Origin: Planctomycetota bacterium
GTDB lineage: Bacteria > Planctomycetota > UBA1135 > UBA2386
Direction of reading: 5' to 3'
Assembly (NCBI GenBank): GCA_016716265.1
Contig: JADJWQ010000001.1
Span: forward strand, 248,001 to 312,000
DNA length: 64,000 bases
Shown one piece after another: positions 17,869-25,407 of this stretch. Numbering within the stretch: position 1 is the first letter of the stretch; each line of letters begins with the position of its first letter. The notes beneath the pieces were generated by a model. That model did no database searches, was not told the DNA's origin, and worked only from the letters and a program-made list of their open reading frames with translations. Made by a program: the position numbers and the translations under genes.

Positions 17869-20760
17869 ATGATCCGAACGACCGCGTTGTGCGCGCTCGG
17901 CGGGCTCCTGCTCGCCGCCACCAGCCCGCTGACCGCCCAGACGACGCCGCTCGACCGCGACGTCGACTTCGTCCGCAAGCTCGCGACCGAGCTGCGCTTC
18001 ATCCCGCTGGCGCAGCAGGAGGTCGACCGCCTCCAGACGCAGTACCGCGACAGCAAGGACTTCAAGAAGGTGTTCCAGCTCGGCATCGAGGTCGCGCTGG
18101 TCGGCGCGCGCTCGGACCCCAACCGCGAGCAACGGCGCTCGCTGTTCCGCGAGTCGCTCGACAAGTCGCGCGAGTTCATCGATCGCTACCCGGACGACCC
18201 GGTCACCGACGATGCGCGCCGCACCTACGTGCAGGCCTGCTACGAGTTCGGTCAGTTCCTGCTCGACGAACTCGAGCTCGCGCGCGAGTCGTCGCCGGAC
18301 AAGGTCCCCGAGCTCGAGTCGACCGCCGCCGAGGTGTTCCGCAACGCGGTGGCCGAGTGCGATCGCGTGATCGCGGGTCTGTCCGACGCGCTGTACGACG
18401 ATGGCAGCGAGCGGCAGAGCAAGTACTTCGCGATGCGCCTCTACAAGGGCATGTTGCAGCGTGAGACGGCGCAGGCGGTGCGAGCCGATCGCGGCGCGCT
18501 GTCGGGCATCGCGCGCGACACGCTCGAGAACCTGGTGTTCGATGCTGGCGAGGAGCGGCTGATCGGCCAGCGCGCCTTCTTCGAGATGTCGCGCATCGGC
18601 GAGGTGCTCGGCGAGTACCAGCGCGCCTTCAAGGACTACCAGATGACGATCGGCACGATCCGCACGGCGCTCGACGAGGCCGACGAGCATGGCGTGCCGA
18701 TCGAAGCCCAGGAGCTGATGTTCTACCTGCTCCAGGAGGCATCGGACCGCGCCGCGATCTGCCTGTTCCAGCAGGGCGACATCGACGGGACGCTGAAGTT
18801 CATCGAGGGCTTCCGCGCCGACCTCAAGAAGTACGGTGCCGAGAACTCCGACGTCTTCGAAGTCGCGCATCCGTTCTACGGCCACCCCGTGTTCCTGACC
18901 GAGGCGCAGGCCTGGGCAGAATCGGGCAAGCCGGAGCTGGTCAGCAAGGCGCTCGAACAGGTCGAGCGAATCAACCAGGAGCACGAGAACGACATCATCG
19001 GTCTGCGTGCGAAGCAGGTGCTGGAGGACATCCTGTCGCTGAAGGCGGATGCGGTCAGTGGCGCCCTGCTGTTCGAGGTCGCCAAGGGCGCCTATCAGGA
19101 GCGCAACTACGAGAGCGCGATCCAGGGCTTCAAGCGCGCCTACGCGGCGATGTCGGAGGCCGAGCGCGACAAGCTGGGACTCGAGCTCTGGGGTGTGATG
19201 GCGCGCTCGTTCGCTCTGGAGGAGCGTTACCTGGAGGCGACGCTTGCCGCGATCCACGGCCTCGAATCGCACGGCCGCACCGCGGGCGGGGACCCGGAGT
19301 CGGTCGCCGACACGATGTACAACGCGTTCGGCCTCTATCGCCGCGACACCAAGAACGAGGACGACCCGGCGATCGCCGACCTCACCAGTCGCGTCACGCG
19401 CCTCGCGGCCGAGTACGGCGGCGAGGAGAGCGAAGCCAAGCTGCGCTGGCGCGAGGGCAACAACCTGCTGAACGACCGCAAGTACGCGGAGGCCGCGTCG
19501 ACGTTCGCCAAGATCCCGAAGGGCACCCCGTACTATGAGCCTGCACAGGGGCGAATCGTCGTCTGCTATCAGATCGCCGAGCAGTTCGACAAGGCGCGCG
19601 ACACGATCCGCGCCTACCTCGACTGGACGCAGTCACCCGAGAACGCGCTGCCCGGCGACCGCAGCGACCTGAAGCAGATCCGCGCCGAGACGGTCGCGAC
19701 GATGGCCTTCTACGACGCCTACCTCGACTACCTCGAGTGCACGGGGCAGACCGCGGCGAAGACGACCGACGCGACGCGCTACCAGCCGACGATCGACAAG
19801 ATCGCCGCGTTCCTGTCCGCGCATCGCGACGACGGCGCCAACTACGTCGGCCGCGCCTACGACATGATGGCGCGCCTCTACGCGCAGCTCGGGCAGATCC
19901 AGAAGGCCGAGGAGACCTACCGCACGCTGCGCACCCTGGAGCCGAACAGCGCCTTGGTGCCGTTGCTCGCAACCCAGATCTTCCGCTCGCACTACGACGC
20001 GGTACAGGCGCTCGAGACCGAGTACACGGCTCTCGAGCAGCGCGGCGTGACCGGCCCCGAGATCGACGGCGTCGCAAAGCGCCTCGAAGCGGCTCGTCGC
20101 GCTGCGGTCGCCAGCGGTATCGACTACCTCGACAATGCGTCGTCACCGCAGTACGGCGTGCTCTACAACACGATGGACATCGCGGCGGACCTCGCGAAGG
20201 ACGACGACGCGATGTGGCCGACGGTCGAGCGCGTCGGCCGCAAGATCACCGAGCTGTTCTCGAACGACCCCCAGGAGGGCGAGAAGGTCGCGAAGTTCGT
20301 GACGCCCTCGCTCGGCGAGGCGCTGCTGCGGCAACGCAACTTCCGCGACGCGGTGCCGTTCCTCCAGGCCGCGGTCGCGGCGCGCCCGAACGACTACCCG
20401 GTCAAGCGCCTGCTGAGCCTCGCGCAGGGTGGTTGGTTCGAGTTCAGCAAGCGCGGCGCGCTGCAGGAGGTCGTCGGTCTCGACCAGCCGAAGGAGGCCT
20501 ACGAGCGCCACTGGAACGAGTACCGCAAGTACATCCGCTTCCTGGGCGTCGAGGACTACAGCATCGAGTGGTACGAGTTCTACTGGGAGTGCTACATGTT
20601 CGCCCACCGCGCTGGCGCGAAGGGCGACAGCGAGATGAAGCGCCTCGCGGAGACGCTCTTCGGCAAGGCACGCAGCATCGATGACTTCGAGACGCTGCGT
20701 AAGCACCGCGGCAAGCGCGGCGTCGAGCTCTATCAGCTCTTCACGGCAGTGCACGGCTGA
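17869..20760 (+). CDS. Large periplasmic TPR-repeat protein
   Basis: The 963-residue protein has a signal peptide (ALCALGGLLLAATSPLTAQ) and is otherwise almost entirely helical, with TPR-like units such as FQLGIEVALVG, FEVAKGAYQERNYESAIQGF and YDMMARLYAQLGQIQKAEETYRTL. There is no catalytic motif. The open frame begins at 17626, but the signal peptide starts at MIRTTALC, so the ATG at 17869 is used. Position between a secretin and ExbB/ExbD suggests an assembly scaffold or peptidoglycan/periplasm spacer for that machine, which is inference. It ends 98 bases before the next TPR gene and shares its orientation. Confidence 0.8.
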   Translation: MIRTTALCALGGLLLAATSPLTAQTTPLDRDVDFVRKLATELRFIPLAQQEVDRLQTQYRDSKDFKKVFQLGIEVALVGARSDPNREQRRSLFRESLDKSREFIDRYPDDPVTDDARRTYVQACYEFGQFLLDELELARESSPDKVPELESTAAEVFRNAVAECDRVIAGLSDALYDDGSERQSKYFAMRLYKGMLQRETAQAVRADRGALSGIARDTLENLVFDAGEERLIGQRAFFEMSRIGEVLGEYQRAFKDYQMTIGTIRTALDEADEHGVPIEAQELMFYLLQEASDRAAICLFQQGDIDGTLKFIEGFRADLKKYGAENSDVFEVAHPFYGHPVFLTEAQAWAESGKPELVSKALEQVERINQEHENDIIGLRAKQVLEDILSLKADAVSGALLFEVAKGAYQERNYESAIQGFKRAYAAMSEAERDKLGLELWGVMARSFALEERYLEATLAAIHGLESHGRTAGGDPESVADTMYNAFGLYRRDTKNEDDPAIADLTSRVTRLAAEYGGEESEAKLRWREGNNLLNDRKYAEAASTFAKIPKGTPYYEPAQGRIVVCYQIAEQFDKARDTIRAYLDWTQSPENALPGDRSDLKQIRAETVATMAFYDAYLDYLECTGQTAAKTTDATRYQPTIDKIAAFLSAHRDDGANYVGRAYDMMARLYAQLGQIQKAEETYRTLRTLEPNSALVPLLATQIFRSHYDAVQALETEYTALEQRGVTGPEIDGVAKRLEAARRAAVASGIDYLDNASSPQYGVLYNTMDIAADLAKDDDAMWPTVERVGRKITELFSNDPQEGEKVAKFVTPSLGEALLRQRNFRDAVPFLQAAVAARPNDYPVKRLLSLAQGGWFEFSKRGALQEVVGLDQPKEAYERHWNEYRKYIRFLGVEDYSIEWYEFYWECYMFAHRAGAKGDSEMKRLAETLFGKARSIDDFETLRKHRGKRGVELYQLFTAVHG

Positions 20761-20858
20761 TCGGCACGCCTCGCAGATACGCCTCCACCCCAAGAGACCA
20801 CGACGCCGACCGGGTGCCCTGCAGCGCGGAATCGGCAAGCGAACACGGATCCAGGCTG

Positions 20859-21989
20859 ATGAAACTCCTCACCGTCTCCCTCACCCTCGCCGCGATGCTC
20901 GGCGTGGACGCCGCCGCGACGGCGCAAAGCGAGATCAGCGATACGGTCATGACCACGACCGGGCGCCGCTTCCGCGGCATCGAGATCGTCGGCCTGACCG
21001 ACTCGAAGCTCACTTACAAGTCCGGCTCGGAGGAGAAGGACATCCGCGCCTCGCAGGTCGCCGAGATCACCTGGAGCGAGCCGCCGCAGGCGTTCGCGCT
21101 CGGTCGCGCCGCCGCGGCGAAGGGCGACTTCGCGACGGCTGCCAATCAATACGAGGAAGCAGCGCGCGCGAGCTCGCGCCCGGTGTTCCAGACCGAATGC
21201 CGCTACCTCGCGGCGCAGAGCCTCGCGCGCGGCGGCCGCACCGATCCCGGCCGTGCGAAGAAGGCCGCCGAAGAGCTCGCCGCCTGGCTCGACCAGAACG
21301 CCGACGGCTTCCGCCGGCCCGACGCATTGCTGTGGCGCGGTCGCGCTCTGGTCGCGGCGGGCATGTTCGCCGAGGCGCAGACGACGTTCGAGCAGCTCGC
21401 CGACGACAGTCTGTCGCGCGGCTGGCTGCCGGTCTGGAACGCGCGTGCGAAGCTCGAGCTCGCTGCGGCGCTCCAGGCGGCCGGCAACTTCGCCGGAGCG
21501 CGCTCCGCCTACCGTGCTGCGGTGACCGCGGTGCGCGGCGCGGCCGGCGACGATCCCGACGCCGAGTTCGTCCAGCTCGAGGCGCAGGCGAACGTGGGAG
21601 TCGGCGAGTCCATGGTGCAGGAGGGCAACTTCGAGGACGCCCTGAAGTACTTCCGCGACCTCGGCTCGCGCGGCGCCGCACCGGCGCTCCGCGCCGCGGC
21701 GCGCGCCGGTGAGGGCGAGGCGCTGTTCCTGCAGTCGCAGAAGTCCGGTGACGGTTCCGCGCTGCGCGCCGCACAGGTCGCCCTCGCGGAGGCCAGCGTG
21801 CTGGACACGACCAACGGCGACACGACCGCCAAGGCGCTCTACTACAGCGGCCGCGTGCTGCTGGCGCTCGGTCCGGACCGCGAGTCGCAGACCTACAAGC
21901 AGCGCGCCGCGAGCTACTTCGATACGGTCGTTCGTTCGTACGGCACGAGCGTCTGGGCATCCCGCGCCGCGGAAGAGCTGCGGCGCTGA
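20859..21989 (+). CDS. Secreted protein with SH3-like N-domain and TPR repeats
   Basis: The 376-residue product has a signal peptide (LLTVSLTLAAMLGVDAAATAQ). A short beta domain with GRRFRGIEIVGLTDSKLTYK and IRASQVAEI (about 30-75) resembles the N-domain of the DUF481 protein at 12744. TPR-like helices follow (FALGRAAAAKGDFATAANQYEEA, LELAAALQAAGNFAGARSAY, YYSGRVLLALG). It probably acts in the periplasm with its neighbours. The ATG at 20859 precedes the signal peptide, and the earlier ATG at 20814 adds an unlikely polar extension. The exact role is unknown. Confidence 0.75.
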   Translation: MKLLTVSLTLAAMLGVDAAATAQSEISDTVMTTTGRRFRGIEIVGLTDSKLTYKSGSEEKDIRASQVAEITWSEPPQAFALGRAAAAKGDFATAANQYEEAARASSRPVFQTECRYLAAQSLARGGRTDPGRAKKAAEELAAWLDQNADGFRRPDALLWRGRALVAAGMFAEAQTTFEQLADDSLSRGWLPVWNARAKLELAAALQAAGNFAGARSAYRAAVTAVRGAAGDDPDAEFVQLEAQANVGVGESMVQEGNFEDALKYFRDLGSRGAAPALRAAARAGEGEALFLQSQKSGDGSALRAAQVALAEASVLDTTNGDTTAKALYYSGRVLLALGPDRESQTYKQRAASYFDTVVRSYGTSVWASRAAEELRR

Positions 21990-22303
21990 TCCGCGCTCGC
22001 GGCGTCGACACGCCCAAGAGCATCCGCGGGTCGCGACCCGCCCGCCGGCACTGGACCGGATGAACGTGCGACCGCCATGGGCGGCCGCACCGAGCGACCG
22101 ACGCCCTCGCGCGACGGTCGTCGACCGAGCGCGCGACACACGGAAACGGACGAGCCCGGCCGGACCCGTTTTTTGGGGCGCGCACTCACTCGGGGCTTCC
22201 ACGCCGCCAGCGGAAGCCGCACTATTCCGGGCTCCACCTCTCCGATCGCTTCCGGGGCTGCCCCCTCGGCCCCCGCGTTGACCCCAAGGACCCCACGGAC
22301 CCG
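21990..22303. other. Intergenic leader upstream of exbB
   Basis: These 314 bases hold no convincing gene. A T6 run follows a GC-rich CCCGGCCGG segment near 22160-22175 and could be a weak terminator for the upstream TPR gene, but the stem is poor. Nothing else stands out. Confidence 0.4.
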
Positions 22304-23056
22304 ATGTTCCGGATGAACAACCCCCTGCACGGCCTGTCCCTCCGCGGCCTGCTGAATGCCGCTGCCCCCGTGATCGCACCGTTGCTGCTCGCGAGCACCG
22401 CGCTCGCGCAGACTGCAACCACCACGGAGCGCCCGAGCGCTGTCATCGAGGCGTTCCAGAACGCCGGTGTGATCGGTTGGGTGATCGTGGTTCTGTCGGT
22501 GATCTCGGTGGCGCTGATCATCGAGAACTTCGTGTCGATCAAGCGCGACAAGCTCGCGCCGCCGGAGCTGATCGACGAGCTCGAAGCGCTGTTCGACGAC
22601 GAGCAGTACCAGGACGCCGCCGAGCTGTGCGAGAGCGAGCGCACCTACTTCACGAACATCGTCCACGCGGGTCTCCTCAAGCTCGAGCACTCGTTCGAGA
22701 CGGTGCAGTCGGCCGTGCGCGAGATGGAGGACGAGGAGACGCTGAAGCTGTTCCAGAAGATCGGTTGGCTGTCGCTGATCACCGCGTCGGCGCCGATGCT
22801 CGGCCTGCTCGGCACCGTGACCGGCATGTTCATCACGTTCGGCGAGATCGCGGCCGCGGGTGGCTCGGTGAGCCCGGCACAGCTCGCGGGCGGCATCAAG
22901 CTGGCGCTCGTGACGACGATCTTCGGCCTGATCGTGGCGCTGCCGACCGGCGCCTTCTACTTCACGTTCCGGAACAAGGTGTTGCGCACCTCGATCGAGG
23001 TCAACGCGATCGCGGAGGAGCTCTTCGAGCGCTTCCGCAACCGCAAGGCAGCCTGA
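22304..23056 (+). CDS. exbB: ExbB/TolQ/MotA-family proton channel protein
   Basis: The 250-residue inner-membrane protein has a signal-like N-terminal hydrophobic segment (residues 15-36, ending ALAQ), then TM1 (VIGWVIVVLSVISVALII), a cytoplasmic loop of about 80 residues, and TM2/TM3 (APMLGLLGTVTGMFITF, LALVTTIFGLIVALPTGAF). GLLGTVTGM and the Thr-rich TM3 are the family's channel motif. ExbB with ExbD converts proton flow into periplasmic work. The cleavable or extra N-terminal helix is common in ExbB of this kind. No tonB is found here, so the powered partner may be the adjacent secretins or TPR proteins. Confidence 0.92.
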   Translation: MFRMNNPLHGLSLRGLLNAAAPVIAPLLLASTALAQTATTTERPSAVIEAFQNAGVIGWVIVVLSVISVALIIENFVSIKRDKLAPPELIDELEALFDDEQYQDAAELCESERTYFTNIVHAGLLKLEHSFETVQSAVREMEDEETLKLFQKIGWLSLITASAPMLGLLGTVTGMFITFGEIAAAGGSVSPAQLAGGIKLALVTTIFGLIVALPTGAFYFTFRNKVLRTSIEVNAIAEELFERFRNRKAA

Positions 23057-23584
23057 ACCGCAGGCCGCCTGAACCGCAGCCGCACCCGCGGCGTTCGGTC
23101 CACGTTCGCTCGCAGGTCGCTCCGCAGCAGCACCGCCAGAGCAGCACAGCGCCACAGCAGCACAGCGCCACAGCAGCACAGCCGAAACAGCCGATCCGCC
23201 GGAGTCCTGGGACGACGACCACCCCACTCAACCAGAGGCCATCGCGCACCCGACGCCCGCGCGCGACACGCACGCGGGCCGGTGCCCGCAGGGCCGATGC
23301 GGGGCGGAGCGCGCGCAACCGCGCTCACGCACCCGGGTGGTGCCCCAGCCCCGCGCCGACTGCGCCCAGGGCGTCCGGCCTCGGTCGGCGTCCGGCGAAC
23401 GGCCCCCCGCACGCGCGCAATGTCGGCGGCCTCATCGCGACCGGCGACCGGCCGACCCTGAGCATTCCGAGCAGACAACCGCACCCAGGATCACGACAGG
23501 ATCCGGGCCGCGCCCCGTCCAGCCCCGCCCGCGCGCCGGCGCGCGGCGGCTGAGCGGGTCCGGCCGACAGGAGGCACGACGACT
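23057..23584. other. Intergenic region with 16-bp repeats between exbB and exbD1
   Basis: There is no supported gene in 528 bases. It starts with two near copies of cctgaaccgcag just after the exbB stop. A 16-base tandem tract (agcacagcgccacagc, about two and a half units) follows near 23136-23182. The rest is GC-rich without clear structure. An AGGAGG Shine-Dalgarno sequence at about 23569 serves exbD1. The length is unusual for genes whose products form one complex. Confidence 0.5.
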
Positions 23585-24100
23585 ATGAGCAACCTCAAGG
23601 ACGAGGCAGAGCGCGAAGCCGAGATGGACATGACGCCGATGATCGACTGCGTCTTCCTTCTCATGATCTTCTTCGTGCTGGTCATCGACCTGAGCCAGCG
23701 CGATCTCGAGGACCTCATCCTCCCCGTGGCGAAGTACGCCGTGCCGGACGAGAACCCGCCGGACGTCCGCCCGATCGTCAACATCGCGCAGGACGGTCGC
23801 ATGGTCTACAAGCAGAACACCTGGTACGACCCCGCGCGCGATGGCGACAACACGGAGGGTATCCGCCGCCTGCTGATCGAGTGGAAGGGGACCGTCGTCA
23901 AGGACAAGGACGTCGAGAACCTCGGTGGCCGCCAGGTCACGGTCGTCAACGACCCGGTGCTGATCCGCGCCGACAAGTGGACCGAGTGGCACTACGTGGG
24001 CGTGTTCATGACCGCGTGCAGCCAGCCGGAAGCCGCGTTCTGGAAGCTCGAACTCGCGCTGTCCGAGGACGACAAGGAGCGCAAGCTCTACCCCAACTGA
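23585..24100 (+). CDS. exbD: ExbD/TolR-family protein (copy 1)
   Basis: The 171-residue product has a short cytoplasmic N-terminus, one membrane helix (DCVFLLMIFFVLVID) and a periplasmic domain. The proton-carrying Asp is Asp21 in MTPMIDCVF. The periplasmic domain (LPVAKYAVPDENPPDVRPIV and VGVFMTACSQPEAAFWKLEL) is longer and more divergent than in E. coli ExbD (141 residues). AGGAGG precedes the start by about 10 bases. With ExbB and the second ExbD it should form a hetero-oligomeric channel. Confidence 0.92.
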   Translation: MSNLKDEAEREAEMDMTPMIDCVFLLMIFFVLVIDLSQRDLEDLILPVAKYAVPDENPPDVRPIVNIAQDGRMVYKQNTWYDPARDGDNTEGIRRLLIEWKGTVVKDKDVENLGGRQVTVVNDPVLIRADKWTEWHYVGVFMTACSQPEAAFWKLELALSEDDKERKLYPN

Positions 24101-24105
24101 GCGCC

Positions 24106-24129
24106 GGTCGCCCGGCCAAGCCGGCGACC
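24106..24129 (+). terminator. Hairpin between the two exbD genes
   Basis: GGTCGCC (24106-24112) pairs with GGCGACC (24123-24129), and inside it GGC pairs with GCC around a CAA loop with one bulged C. It begins 6 bases after the exbD1 stop and lacks a T-tract. It could reduce read-through or set the expression ratio between the two ExbD proteins. Confidence 0.4.
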
Positions 24130-24227
24130 CGAAGTCGCGACCAGACGTCGCGACCTGATCCGAGCCCGCTCCGCAGCACCTACCCGCACACCGCAGACCG
24201 CCGCCAGAAACTCAGCGAGGGACACCC

Positions 24228-24782
24228 ATGGCCAAGTTCAGGAAGGAAGGCGAGAAAGAAGCCAAGGCGGACATGACGCCGATGATCGATTGCGTGTTCC
24301 TGCTGATCATCTTCTTCCTCTGCATCGACTTCAAAACGCTCGAAGCGAAGCTCCCCGCCTACCTGCCGAAGGACCGCGGTTCCCAGACGACCGAGGCCGA
24401 GCCGATCGAGCAGCTCTCCGTCAAGATCGTCTGTGAGGAGTTCGGTCAGGAGGTCGCGCGCCGGGCGTCGATCGGCCCGTTGCGTTCGCGCAACAACGTC
24501 AAGATGGTCGGCCACCGCGTCTACTGGCTCGTCGGCCCGAAGAAGGTCGAAGAGATGACGGAGCTGATGGACGCGTTGAAGGAGATCGCGGAGGATCCCC
24601 GCCGCCGCGTCCCAGACAAGGACACCGGCGGAACCAAGGTCATGCCGGTCGTCATCGAGCCGTACCCGCAGACGACCTACGGCGACGTCGCGGGAACCGT
24701 GGACGCCGTGCGCGCAGCCGGCTTCCAGGAGATCAACTTCGGCGGCGGCATGGGTACGCAGCAGCGCTCGGTCGGCCGCTGA
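24228..24782 (+). CDS. exbD: ExbD/TolR-family protein (copy 2)
   Basis: The 184-residue protein has the same topology as its neighbour. The conserved Asp21 lies in MTPMIDCVF, within a helix ending LLIIFFLCIDF, followed by a long periplasmic part (LPAYLPKDRG, VVIEPYPQTTYGDVAGTVDAVRAAGF). The N-termini of the two ExbDs are nearly identical while the periplasmic domains differ, suggesting that each contacts a different partner. GAGGGA lies upstream of the ATG. It is followed by a 625-base gap before the second secretin. Confidence 0.92.
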   Translation: MAKFRKEGEKEAKADMTPMIDCVFLLIIFFLCIDFKTLEAKLPAYLPKDRGSQTTEAEPIEQLSVKIVCEEFGQEVARRASIGPLRSRNNVKMVGHRVYWLVGPKKVEEMTELMDALKEIAEDPRRRVPDKDTGGTKVMPVVIEPYPQTTYGDVAGTVDAVRAAGFQEINFGGGMGTQQRSVGR

Positions 24783-25407
24783 GGCGGCTGACCGACCGCA
24801 GCGCGACCGCTCGCGACGTCGGCGCGCCACCACCGTGAGCGCTCTGCCGGGCGACCGCGCCACGCCCGGTCCCCGCGGCGCCGCGCGTGCCTCGCAGCGC
24901 CCCCCCGGGGCGGCGGTCCCATCCAGCTCGCGCACCCGACCGATGCCCGTGCGGGCCGGTCGGCGAGCGCGCGCCACGACGCCGCGGGGACGCCCCGCAA
25001 TCCGCTCCCGCTGACCGCCGCGCGCGGCGAAGCCCGCGCACCGCCCGGACTTCGAAAATCGGGCTGGCATGGCCCCGAGCGCCTCGCTAGTTTTCGGCTT
25101 CGACCCCCCGGGGCCACCCCTCGCCCCGTCCCTCACCCCTCTCCCCCGCGCCATGCCCCCCGCACGCCTGGTCCGCCGTCTGCGCGTTCCGTCGGCACCT
25201 GTGCGAACGGGCGGCGAGGCACGTGGAGGAGGAACGTCTCCGATCCAGGCGGCGAGCACCCGCTCCTCGCACTGCCCGAATCCGTCTCCAGACCCCGTTG
25301 GGCCTTCGCACACCGCGCAATGCGCGCCGACGCGAGGCCGCCGCCAGGCGGCTTCCACCCGGCGCGCGTCACCGACGTGCGGGGTCCCAGGACGCAAGTT
25401 GGTCACG
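24783..25407. other. Long leader upstream of secretin 2
   Basis: In 625 bases no gene is supported. The secretin frame is open from 25069, but its translation there is proline/arginine-rich and unlike a protein. A short AT-richer patch near 25045-25105 (cttcgaaaat and ctagttttcgg) is the most likely promoter zone. No -35/-10 pair or riboswitch is recognised. Confidence 0.35.

Noticed and set aside
22160..22180. T6 run as an intrinsic terminator
   Set aside because: The preceding stem is short and imperfect, so I only mention it in the intergenic note.
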